NCBI GenBank assembly: GCA_024280885.1
Contig: JAJRPF010000070.1
Span: 171,861 to 235,860, forward strand
DNA from: Planctomycetota bacterium
Lineage (GTDB): Bacteria > Planctomycetota > JAJSAM01 > JAJVHW01
Direction of reading: 5' to 3'
DNA: 64,000 nt
Shown here in pieces: positions 42,544 through 51,135 of the stretch. The notes beneath the pieces are model-generated. The model worked only from the letters and a program-made list of their open reading frames with translations, was not told the origin of the DNA and searched no databases. The number at the start of each line of letters is the position of its first letter. The first letter of the stretch is position 1. The translations under genes were made by a program, and so were the position numbers.

Positions 42544-43217
42544 GCGCGCGTTCCATGTTGCTCTTCGTCTGCGCCGTCTTCGCCGCCGGTACGGTCGTCT
42601 CTCAACTGACAGGGAATCCAGTCTCTGCCTTACAAGGCACGGTCGCGCTCGGAACCCCGTTGCGCGCGGCGATCCCGATGGAATCCGCAGGCTGGCGCAT
42701 GGTCCAGGAGGACGAACTGCGCGAGTTCGAACTCGAGATCACCAAGGTGGACGATTACGTCTCGCGTCTTTATGAGGGCCCGCGTGGAGAGAGCGTGCTC
42801 CTCTACATTGCGTACCATGGCAACAAGGAACGCGGTATGCAGACCTACTACCACAACGCGAGCATCTGCTACCCGGCGGCGGGTTGGCAGCTCGACGGCG
42901 AGGCGTTGAGCGAGTTGACGCTGCACGACGTGGCCAAACAGGTTCCGATCTGCCGGTATTCGTTCTCGCGGAACAACGAGCGTGTCTCGGTGCTGACGTT
43001 CTTCCAGGTGAACGATGAGCTCCTCGATCAGAGCCCGCGCAACAAGACGCTGTGGACCCTCTTCGACCGCATGACGCCGCAACTGGACGACTCGCCCGGG
43101 ACGTTTGTACAGGTGCAGATCGTGGTGCCGGTAACCGACGACGGGCCGCTTGCGGCCGATGTGCAGACGCGTTTCCTGCAGGCGTTCGGCACCGCAATTT
43201 TCCAGGCGCTGCCGTGA
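42540..43217 (+). CDS. EpsI family protein (exosortase-associated, DUF3485)
   Basis: 225 residues from a GTG overlapping the previous stop. An N-terminal membrane anchor (SMLLFVCAVFAAGTVVSQL) is followed by a periplasmic domain with the EpsI signature: ESAGWRMVQEDEL, VLLYIAYHGNKERGMQTYYHNASICYPAAGW and ICRYSFSRNN. EpsI is often fused to or adjacent to exosortases; its biochemical role is not established. Here the Cys in ICYPAAGW and the preceding His are kept. GTGA overlap with the TPR gene follows. Confidence 0.88.
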   Translation: MSARSMLLFVCAVFAAGTVVSQLTGNPVSALQGTVALGTPLRAAIPMESAGWRMVQEDELREFELEITKVDDYVSRLYEGPRGESVLLYIAYHGNKERGMQTYYHNASICYPAAGWQLDGEALSELTLHDVAKQVPICRYSFSRNNERVSVLTFFQVNDELLDQSPRNKTLWTLFDRMTPQLDDSPGTFVQVQIVVPVTDDGPLAADVQTRFLQAFGTAIFQALP

Positions 43218-46200
43218 GCTCGGAACGCGAAGTCCTGCGCAAGCGATCGCCTCTGGCGCGGCGTCGCGTCCGCGTGGCGCTGGTGATCGTCGTTCTGAGC
43301 GTCTCGCTCTTCACCATCGCGCGCATCCTCGGTGGGGGGCGTTCTTCCGGTGGGGAGCGCGAGCACTGGCGTCACCATGACGAGGCGCTCGTACTCTTCG
43401 AAGCCGGTCGGTTTTCCGAAGCTGCGGAGCGCTATCGCGCGATCGTGGACGAGCGTCCGAACGACAAGACTGCGACGTTCAATCTCGGGCTGAGTCTCTT
43501 GAAGTCCGACGAGGCGGAGCGCCGCGCGGAGGGCTGGCTGGCGATCGAGGCGGTCGCGGCCCGGGACCCCGACTTCGATGCCGCCCATGCGAAGCTGGCC
43601 TACCGCGCGCTGGCGGAGGGCCGCCGGGACGACGCGATCCGCGCGCTCCAGAACGTGGTTGCCAATCCACCCGAGCCGCCGGGGGCGCGCTCCACATTGG
43701 CGGAGATGCTCGTCCGCCAAGGGCGTCGGGGCGAGGCGCTCACGCATTTTCGTCAGGTCCTCGACGACGACGTGGCGCCCGCGCTCTTCCGAGCGCAGGC
43801 CGCGCTCAACTTGGCGCGTCAGCACGGACGGCGGGCTGCACTTCACCCCTCCCCCGCGAGGGAGCAAGCGCGGGAAGAGGTCGCCTACAAGACGGCCCTA
43901 CAGATCATCGAGACCGCCCTCGGCGACGCAGCTGCCGAGGGCCGCCGCGAGCTCCTGGCAATGCGCCCGTTTGCATTGCTCGCACTCGATCGTTACGACG
44001 AGGCTCTCGGCGCCATGGTGGTTGCCCTCGAAGAGGTGCAGGACCCTACGCAGCGCGCTGGGCTGCGCGCACTCCGGGCAGAGATCTTCTGGCGCGAGGG
44101 CGACGAGACGCGCGCGCGTGCCGAGTTGGACGCGGTTCTTGCGAGCGCTGTCAGTCCCGATGCGGCGACGTTCCTTGCGGTCGCGGATCTCTACGAGTCG
44201 CAGCGACTCCGCGAGCGCGCCATCGACGTTCTCAGGCGCGGCACCGCGGCGCACCCAGATGATCGTCCGTTGCGGATGACGCTTGCGCGGACGCTCTTCC
44301 TTGCCGGTCGCCCAGCAGAGGCTGACCTGGTCCTGGGCGACGAAGACGGCATCTCTGACGACGACGATCTGATGGTGTTGCGTGGCACAATCCGTCGCGC
44401 CCAGGGTGACCTGGTCGGCGCGCGGCGTGCGTATCAGATCGTGCTGTCGCGCAGCCCTTCGCGGGCGGACGTTCGGCTGCGACTTCACGCTGCTGCGGCG
44501 GAGATGGCGCTCACGGCACCCGAAACCGCACCGGATGCGATCGATGACCTTGAGCGCATTGGCCGCGAACTCCTCGCCGCCGAACCCGGTTCCTCGGAAG
44601 CCCGCCTCGGTGTGGCCCGCGCGCTGCTGCTGCGCCGCGATGCCGGCGAGGCGGCGCTCGCAGAGGCTCACTCGCTGCTGGGCGAGGCGCTCGAACTCGA
44701 TCCGCTGCTCTTCGAAGCTCATATCGCCATGGCGTTCGCGAACCTCCGGATGGAACGTTTCGACGAGGCGGCGCAGGCGCTTGAGCGCGTGATCGAAGCG
44801 CTGCCGACCGAGCGCCCATTACTGCGTGTACTCCTTGCGAGAGCATACCTGGGCGTCGGCGACCCGCGCAGCGCCTACGAGCAGGCACAGCGCGCCGTCG
44901 ACGGGCTCGGCAACGACGCGGCGGCTCTGACCGTTCTCGTACGTGCGGCGGTGCTCGCGAGCGAGCCGGAGAGCGCATTGCGCACGTTGCGCCAACTCGC
45001 AGCGTTGGAACCCGACAACATCGTACATCCGCTCGATCAGGCCTTCCTCCACGCCGGACAAGCGGAGATGGGCGCTGCCCGCGAGAAACTCGCCGATGCA
45101 GAGGCAATCGCTGAGTCGATGGCGGATACGGATGCACGCAGTGCCGCATTGCGCAGTGTCACCGAGGCGAAGGCACGGATCTTCGCGCTGGCGGGCGATG
45201 TCGCCGGGGCGAAGGGCGCCTTTGCGGCACTCATCGGACGGTTGCCGAAGGACGTCGAAGCGCGTGTGCGCTACGGGCGTTTCCTCGCAGCGACCGGCGA
45301 CGGCGACGAGGCGGAGCGCATCTTCCTGCAGGCGATCCGCATCGACGAGGTCAGCCTCACGCCGCGCCGCGCACTCGTGGAACTCTGGACGGATCGCGGG
45401 GACCTGACGCAGGACCTCGCGGAGCAGGTGCGGCGCATGCGGATCGTCGGTAACGACGATCCCGTCGTACTCTACGCCGAAGGGCGACTGGCGGCCTTGC
45501 AGGGCGATCTGCGCACGGCGCGCGAGCGTCTTGAGGCTGCCGTGGCCGAGCGGCCTGACGATGGCGACTTTCTCTATGCGCTCGGCATCGTGCTCTCGCG
45601 TGCTGGCGACCTCGACGCCGCTGTCGGGGTCCTCGAGCGGGCCGTCGCAAGGGTGCCGGAGAGCGTGCCCGCCCGCGATGCGCTTAGCCGCGCCCGGTTC
45701 TCGCGTGCTGGGGAGCTTGCGCGCGTCGGACGCGTGCGCGCCGCCCGCGCGCTGCTACAGGAGACCATTCGCGACGAGCCCCAGGCGAATGCACCGCGCC
45801 TGGCGCTCGCCGATCTGCTGCGGATGACCGGCGAGGCCGATCTCAGCGAGTCACAGATCCGGGGGATGCTCGCTCGCGATCCCGACGACGTGCTGGCGCG
45901 ACGGATGCTGGCCACCGCTCTCGCGCGAAGGGGTCGGATGGCAGAGGCCGTGCGCGAACTCCTGCGGGTGACCGAGGCCGAGCCCGAAATTTGGACAGGC
46001 TGGGCGGCTCTCAGCGCGGCCTATCTCGAGCTGGGTGACGTACCGAATGCCGAGGCCACCGCCACACGGTGTCGGAACGCGGCGCCACGCGAGCCCGCGT
46101 CGCTCTCGGCGACGATCCAGGTCCTCGTGACCTCCGAGCGCCCGACGGAAGCGGCGCGTCAGGTCGAGGCTGCGATCGTCGCGGCCCCGGAAGAGTCGCT

Positions 46201-47092
46201 CTACCGCCTCATGCGCGCCATGCTGCATGCGCAGGCCGAGGAGCATGAGGCGACAGTGACCGCCGCTGCCCAGGCGCTCGACCTTGCGCCCAGCTTGTCG
46301 CAGGCAGCGCGACTCGCGGTGAATGCGCTCCGCTTTGGATTGGGTGAGAGCGAGCGCGCTCTGGAGTTCGCGACGAAGCGCGCCGAACGCGCCCCGGACG
46401 TGGCCGACCTCGCCTATCTCGTCGGTTGGCTACAGGCGCAACGTGGTGATCCTGGCGGCGCTCTGGCGACGCTGCTCCCGCTCGCCGAGGCGCAGCCCCC
46501 ACACCAAGCGGCGCTCGCTTCGTGTGCGATGATCCTGATCGAGCAGCGCGACACGACCGCGGCGCGCGCTCTACTGGATGCCGGTTTGCGCGTCAATCCT
46601 GAGAATTCCAATTTCCACTTCATGCGCGCTCAGGCCGTACTCGTCGATGCGCTCGCGATGGGCGACGCGACCGTCGAGGGCGCTTCGCGCCGCGTCGCGC
46701 TCCACTCGCTGGAACGCGTCATCGAGCTCGTCCCGTGGCATCACACAGCGCGCAACAACCTGGCGTTCATCCTCTCCGCGGAGACGGAGACGCTCGGCGC
46801 CGCGTTGGAGCATGCCGAGCGAGCCGTCAAGGAAGCGCCCGGGCATGCTCCGTATGCCGACACGCTCGGCACGATCCAGGTCAAGCTCGGGCAACTCGAC
46901 GAGGCCATCGCGACGTTCGAAGGTGCGCTCGCCGTGATCCAGAAGGCGCACACGCGGCTCTCTGTCGAGGCCAAGGGCGCGATCGCACAGAACGAGCCGG
47001 AGCGCCTCCGTCAGTTGCAGGTTCGTCTGGATCGCCAGGAGGCCGACCTCCGCGCTCACTACGCCGACGCCATCCGGCGTCGCGGCGACTGA
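43214..47092 (+). CDS. Giant TPR protein of the exosortase operon
   Basis: 1292 residues from a GTG overlapping the EpsI stop. One membrane segment near the N-terminus (VRVALVIVVLSVSLFTIARIL), then about 1200 residues of tetratricopeptide-like repeats across the whole length. Examples: HHDEALVLFEAGRFSEAAERYRAIV, NLGLSLLKS, LRMTLARTLFLAGRPAEADLVL, RVRYGRFLAATGDGDEAERIFLQAI and the final YADTLGTIQVKLGQLDEAIATFEGALAVI. No catalytic motif is seen. TPR proteins (PrsT type) are usual partners in PEP-CTERM/exosortase EPS loci, but this one is longer than I would expect. It is probably a periplasmic scaffold for synthesis or sorting machinery. A tandem repeat begins 11 bases after the stop. Confidence 0.82.
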   Translation: MSSEREVLRKRSPLARRRVRVALVIVVLSVSLFTIARILGGGRSSGGEREHWRHHDEALVLFEAGRFSEAAERYRAIVDERPNDKTATFNLGLSLLKSDEAERRAEGWLAIEAVAARDPDFDAAHAKLAYRALAEGRRDDAIRALQNVVANPPEPPGARSTLAEMLVRQGRRGEALTHFRQVLDDDVAPALFRAQAALNLARQHGRRAALHPSPAREQAREEVAYKTALQIIETALGDAAAEGRRELLAMRPFALLALDRYDEALGAMVVALEEVQDPTQRAGLRALRAEIFWREGDETRARAELDAVLASAVSPDAATFLAVADLYESQRLRERAIDVLRRGTAAHPDDRPLRMTLARTLFLAGRPAEADLVLGDEDGISDDDDLMVLRGTIRRAQGDLVGARRAYQIVLSRSPSRADVRLRLHAAAAEMALTAPETAPDAIDDLERIGRELLAAEPGSSEARLGVARALLLRRDAGEAALAEAHSLLGEALELDPLLFEAHIAMAFANLRMERFDEAAQALERVIEALPTERPLLRVLLARAYLGVGDPRSAYEQAQRAVDGLGNDAAALTVLVRAAVLASEPESALRTLRQLAALEPDNIVHPLDQAFLHAGQAEMGAAREKLADAEAIAESMADTDARSAALRSVTEAKARIFALAGDVAGAKGAFAALIGRLPKDVEARVRYGRFLAATGDGDEAERIFLQAIRIDEVSLTPRRALVELWTDRGDLTQDLAEQVRRMRIVGNDDPVVLYAEGRLAALQGDLRTARERLEAAVAERPDDGDFLYALGIVLSRAGDLDAAVGVLERAVARVPESVPARDALSRARFSRAGELARVGRVRAARALLQETIRDEPQANAPRLALADLLRMTGEADLSESQIRGMLARDPDDVLARRMLATALARRGRMAEAVRELLRVTEAEPEIWTGWAALSAAYLELGDVPNAEATATRCRNAAPREPASLSATIQVLVTSERPTEAARQVEAAIVAAPEESLYRLMRAMLHAQAEEHEATVTAAAQALDLAPSLSQAARLAVNALRFGLGESERALEFATKRAERAPDVADLAYLVGWLQAQRGDPGGALATLLPLAEAQPPHQAALASCAMILIEQRDTTAARALLDAGLRVNPENSNFHFMRAQAVLVDALAMGDATVEGASRRVALHSLERVIELVPWHHTARNNLAFILSAETETLGAALEHAERAVKEAPGHAPYADTLGTIQVKLGQLDEAIATFEGALAVIQKAHTRLSVEAKGAIAQNEPERLRQLQVRLDRQEADLRAHYADAIRRRGD

Positions 47093-47103
47093 CCTGCACG
47101 CGT

Positions 47104-47159
47104 TGACTGGCATGCACTGACTGGCATGCACTGACTGGCATGCACTGACTGGCATGCAC
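47104..47159 (+). repeat. 14-bp tandem repeat, four perfect copies plus degenerate flanks
   Basis: The unit TGACTGGCATGCAC is repeated four times without error, with degraded copies on both sides (about 47090-47175). Each unit has a GCATGC palindrome. It begins just after the stop codon of the TPR gene and lies 110 bases before the next start. It could mark a transcription-termination or protein-binding site, or simply be a slippage-prone minisatellite. Confidence 0.85.
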
Positions 47160-47269
47160 CGACTGGCCCGCATTGAACGCCGCGGCGCGCGCTCGCGAGA
47201 ACGATACGTTGCCCGGCCCTCGGCGCTACGATCCGGCGACGCGGGTTGCTACCCGTCTGGAGGGTTCCC

Positions 47270-49402
47270 GTGAAGCAGGTTCTGCAAGCTGCCGGTGGTG
47301 GACGCACGCGCGTCGCCGACGTCCCCGAACCGGCCGTGCGCCGTGGTGGGGTCCTTGTCGCGACGGAGTGGTCATTGATCTCGGCCGGCACCGAGCGCCT
47401 GGTCATCGACCTCGCGACCAAGTCACTCCTCGGCAAGGCGAAGGCCCGTCCGGACCTGGTCAAGAAGACGCTCGAGAAGTTGCGCCGCGAGGGCCTCCTC
47501 GCGACGTATCGCGCGGTGTCCGGGCGCCTGGCCGGTGACGTCCCGCTCGGGTACAGCGCTGCGGGGCGCGTCATCGCCGTCGGCGAGGGCGTCTCCGGTA
47601 TCGCTGTCGGGGATCGCGTCGCATGTGCTGGCGCTGGCTATGCGAACCACGCCGAAGTGATCTCGGTGCCGCGCAACCTGGTGGCCCCCGTGCCCGTCGG
47701 ATTGAGTTCGCGGGATGCGTGTGTGGCGACGATGGGGGCCATCGCGCTGCACGGCGTACGCACGGCGGACGTGCGTCTCGGCGAGGTCGTCGTCGTGATC
47801 GGTCTCGGGCTGCTTGGGCAACTCGCCGTGCAGTTCCTCCGTGCGTCGGGTGCTCGAGTCGTGGCTCTCGATCTCGACCCGGAACGCGTGCGGATTGCGG
47901 GGAACCTGGGTGCCGAGGCGGCGGTCTGCAGCGAAGATCCGGGGCCGATCGTGCGCGGCATGACAGGTGGCCACGGCGCGGACGCGGCTCTCGTCTGCGC
48001 CGGGTCAGAGTCCAGCGAACCGCTTGCGCTTGCCGCGCGACTTCTGCGGAGAGCCGGAGTCGTCACGTTGGTGGGGGCCACGGGGATGGATCTCGATCGG
48101 CGCACGTTCTATCCCAATGAACTGTCGCTGCGGATGAGCACGTCGTACGGGCCCGGACGCTATGACGCACACTACGAAGAGCAGGGGATCGACTATCCGT
48201 ACGCATACGTGCGGTGGACAGAGGGCCGCAATCTGCGGGCGGTGATGGATTTCGTCGCGAACGGTTCGGTGGACCTTGACCCATTGATGACGCATGAATT
48301 CGCGATTGGCGATGCGGCGCGGGCGTACGAGATCGTGACGGGCGACGGAGGCGAGCCGTTCATGGGCATCCTCCTGCGCTACGGCGCCGAGGCGACTCCT
48401 TTGGCCGCGTCTGGTTTGGCCTCGTCTGGCGCGGACTCGGTGGCCGCCCCCGGCGCGCGCATCGGAATGGTCGGCGCCGGGCTCTTTGCCACCGGCGTGC
48501 TGCTGCCAGCGCTGCGCTCGGCCGGCGGCGCGTTCCAGGCGGTCTCGACCGCAAGTGGCGCGACAGCCGATGCCGTGGCGCGCACGTTCGGATTCGCGCG
48601 TGTTGCCAGGTCGTCGGACGAGGTGGTGGCGGCGGACGACGTCGATGCCATCGTCGTCGCGACACGCCACGACAGTCACGCCGCACTCGTCGCCGCGGCG
48701 CTCCGTGCCGGGAAGGCGTGCTTCGTCGAGAAGCCGCTCGCCATCGAGCGGGCGGGGCTCGATGACGTGCTCGAAGCGATGGCGGAACGACCGGGGCTCG
48801 TGTGTGTGGGCTTCAACCGTCGCTTCGCGCCTGCGATCCGTGCGCTCTCCGAGGCTCTTGCGCAGCGCTCTTCGCCGCTCCATGCGCGCTATCGGATCAA
48901 TGCCGGGCGCATGCCCGATGGGCATTGGACGCTCGACCCCGCGGTCGGCGGCGGCCGGATCTTGGGGGAGGTCTGTCACTTCGTCGACTTGCTTGCATTT
49001 CTGGCGCGCGCACCGGTTACGCATGTGCAGGCGGTGCCCATCGGCGATGACGGTGTCTGCGCGACGCTGCGCTTTGGCGATGGTTCCACGGCGACGCTGG
49101 ACTACCTGAGCGGCGGCGCCGCGGGCCTGCCGAAGGAGTGCCTTGACGTACACTGGGAGGGACGCAGCTTCGTGCTCGACGACTTCCGCGAGTTGACCGA
49201 ATTCGGGGCCGGAAAGTCGGAGCGGCTCTGGAGTGGGTCGCAGGACAAGGGGCACGGCGCCGAGATCGCCGCGTTCGTCGCCGCCGTCAAGAACGGCGGC
49301 CCGTCGCCAGTCCCCTTCGGCGAGGCCGTCGCGTCCACACGGGCGACGTTCGCGATCGCCGAGGCGACGCGCGCGGGCCGGGTGGTGGACGCCGGCGCGT
49401 GA
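47270..49402 (+). CDS. Bi-domain oxidoreductase: MDR (alcohol dehydrogenase-like) fused to Gfo/Idh/MocA
   Basis: 710 residues from a GTG with GGAGG six bases upstream. Residues about 1-370 are a medium-chain dehydrogenase fold: LGYSAAGRVIAVGEGVSGIAVGDRV, MGAIALHGVR, VVVIGLGLLGQLAVQF; the catalytic-zinc GHE motif is not seen. Residues about 385-710 are a Gfo/Idh/MocA domain: ARIGMVGAGLFATGVLLPAL, IVVATRHDSHAALVAAALRAGKACFVEKPLA and GGGRILGEVCHFVDLLAF. This fusion is regularly found next to heparinase/alginate-lyase-like genes in acidic-polysaccharide loci, as here (GTGA overlap with the next gene). The substrate is probably a nucleotide-linked or polymer-bound uronate; the reaction is not known to me. 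Confidence 0.88.
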   Translation: MKQVLQAAGGGRTRVADVPEPAVRRGGVLVATEWSLISAGTERLVIDLATKSLLGKAKARPDLVKKTLEKLRREGLLATYRAVSGRLAGDVPLGYSAAGRVIAVGEGVSGIAVGDRVACAGAGYANHAEVISVPRNLVAPVPVGLSSRDACVATMGAIALHGVRTADVRLGEVVVVIGLGLLGQLAVQFLRASGARVVALDLDPERVRIAGNLGAEAAVCSEDPGPIVRGMTGGHGADAALVCAGSESSEPLALAARLLRRAGVVTLVGATGMDLDRRTFYPNELSLRMSTSYGPGRYDAHYEEQGIDYPYAYVRWTEGRNLRAVMDFVANGSVDLDPLMTHEFAIGDAARAYEIVTGDGGEPFMGILLRYGAEATPLAASGLASSGADSVAAPGARIGMVGAGLFATGVLLPALRSAGGAFQAVSTASGATADAVARTFGFARVARSSDEVVAADDVDAIVVATRHDSHAALVAAALRAGKACFVEKPLAIERAGLDDVLEAMAERPGLVCVGFNRRFAPAIRALSEALAQRSSPLHARYRINAGRMPDGHWTLDPAVGGGRILGEVCHFVDLLAFLARAPVTHVQAVPIGDDGVCATLRFGDGSTATLDYLSGGAAGLPKECLDVHWEGRSFVLDDFRELTEFGAGKSERLWSGSQDKGHGAEIAAFVAAVKNGGPSPVPFGEAVASTRATFAIAEATRAGRVVDAGA

Positions 49403-51135
49403 GCGGACTCGTTGCCCGCATTGCCCGCGATCTGCGCACCGCGCGGCATATTCCCCCGGCTCAGCTGGCCCATCGAATGCGCTTCCTGGCGCTGCGTCGT
49501 CTGTATGCAGTGGTCCCGACCGCCCCAATCCAGTCAGCGCGGCGACGTGCGCGCGGTGCCCGTCCACGAGCGCGGCTTCCGCGCGTCCCGCACATCGCTC
49601 TGGATCCGTCGCGCGGTCCGAGGGCCCGCGCGCGTGCGGCGGATGCAGCCGCGGGGCGCTTCACTCACCTCGGCGTGGTGCGCGACTACGGCTCCGCGAT
49701 CGACTGGCGCGATCCCACCGTCTCGCCTCTATGGGCCTATCAGATGCACTACCTCGGTGCGGTCGTCGATTGCGCTCTCGCGCGGCGCGCTGGAGATGCG
49801 GCGTCCATCCTTCAGTCGTGGAACACGGCGTTCGGCGATCGCTGGGACGCCGTCGCGTGGCATCCCTATCCCGTGTCGCTGCGACTCGTCAACGTGTGCC
49901 ATGCGGCGTCGGTCCTGGGTTCCTTCGCTGCTCTCGGTGACGACGCTGTCTCCTTCGTCGCGACGCACGCGCGCTACCTCGAAGAGCATCTCGAGCGCGA
50001 TGTGCGCGGCAACCACTTGCTTGAGAACGCCGTCGCGCTGGTCACCGCAGCGCATTTCATCGACGGCGCCGCCGATGGGCGTGCGGCGCTGCGCCTGCTA
50101 CGCGACGTCGTCGCCGAGCAGATCCTGCCCGATGGGATGCACTTCGAACTGTCGCCGATGTACCACGCCATCGTTCTCACGCGGCTCGTCCTCGTCGGGT
50201 CCGTGATCGACGACGCGCTGACCTCGCAGGTTCTTCTAGCGGCCGTCGAGACCATGACGTCGCGCCTTGCGTGGTTGCGTTGCCCCGACGGTGGCCTGCC
50301 TCTGCTGGGCGACAGCGTGCGGGAGTTCGCGCTGCCCGCGGGTCTCCTTGTCGATCTGGGTGACATGCAGTCTCCAGGACGTTCGGAACTTGCTCCGAGC
50401 GTCCGCGCGTCGGCGCCAGAGGGGCTCTCCGCTGCCCCCGACGCGGGGCTCCACATTCTGCGGGATGGGCCTCTCTGGTGCATCCTCGACGCGGGGGCTA
50501 TCTGCCCGACCTACCTCCCAGCGCACGGCCAAGCAGATACGCTCTCGGTCGAGGTGTGGATCGACGACGCGTGCCTCGTGACCGATCCGGGGTTGCACGA
50601 GTACACGGGTGACGAGCGAGCGTGGGGCCGGTCTTCACGCGCGCACAGCACGATTACTGTTGACGATCGGGACGCGTCCGAGGTCTACGGCAGCTTTCGG
50701 GTCGGTGGGCGGGAGACGCTGGAGAGCGTTGACGCTGGCGACGACGCGGTCACGGCGACGTTGCGGCCGTGGGGGATCGCCGCGCGGCTGACGCGTCGTG
50801 TGTCCCTCCCAGGCGACGGCGTGCTGCGGGTGGAGGATCAAGCGGCGATGCCCGCGCGGTCGGCGGCGCGCTCGCGACTCCATCTCCACCCGGACGTCGA
50901 GGTCGTCGGAGGCGAGGGTTCCCGGGCCCTTGATGTACGCGTGCGCGGGCGCGAAGTGACCATCCGCGGCGAACACCCTCTCACGTTGGAGGCCGGACGC
51001 TGCTCGCGTCGCTTCGGCGAGATCCAGGCGACCCAAATTGTCGTGATGGAGCTTGCGCGCGACGCCACGAGTCTTGCGCGCGGGTGGATGGCGGTCGTTC
51101 CTGGGAAGCGCATCACGCGGGGGTCACCGCGATGA
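49399..51135 (+). CDS. Heparinase II/III / alginate-lyase-like family protein
   Basis: 578 residues from a GTG overlapping the previous stop. The first 300 residues form the alpha/alpha toroid with HPYPVSLRLVNVCHAA, NHLLENAVALVTAAHFI and EQILPDGMHFELSPMYHAIVLTRL. The C-terminal beta-sandwich has CPTYLPAHGQADTLSVEVWI, VTDPGLHEYTGDERAW and RAHSTITVDDRDASEVYGSFR. Conserved Asn, Tyr and His residues of the lyase active site are present (NHLLEN, SPMYH, HGQAD). There is no signal peptide at the N-terminus, so in this setting it is probably not a classical secreted lyase. In capsule loci such proteins are thought to epimerise or trim uronic-acid polymers. Coupled to the bi-domain oxidoreductase and the WbuB-like glycosyltransferase. 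Confidence 0.85.
   Translation: MSGLVARIARDLRTARHIPPAQLAHRMRFLALRRLYAVVPTAPIQSARRRARGARPRARLPRVPHIALDPSRGPRARARAADAAAGRFTHLGVVRDYGSAIDWRDPTVSPLWAYQMHYLGAVVDCALARRAGDAASILQSWNTAFGDRWDAVAWHPYPVSLRLVNVCHAASVLGSFAALGDDAVSFVATHARYLEEHLERDVRGNHLLENAVALVTAAHFIDGAADGRAALRLLRDVVAEQILPDGMHFELSPMYHAIVLTRLVLVGSVIDDALTSQVLLAAVETMTSRLAWLRCPDGGLPLLGDSVREFALPAGLLVDLGDMQSPGRSELAPSVRASAPEGLSAAPDAGLHILRDGPLWCILDAGAICPTYLPAHGQADTLSVEVWIDDACLVTDPGLHEYTGDERAWGRSSRAHSTITVDDRDASEVYGSFRVGGRETLESVDAGDDAVTATLRPWGIAARLTRRVSLPGDGVLRVEDQAAMPARSAARSRLHLHPDVEVVGGEGSRALDVRVRGREVTIRGEHPLTLEAGRCSRRFGEIQATQIVVMELARDATSLARGWMAVVPGKRITRGSPR

Noticed and set aside
47104..47159. Possible CRISPR array
   Set aside because: The 14-base units are directly adjacent with no spacers, and no cas genes are nearby; it is a plain tandem repeat.
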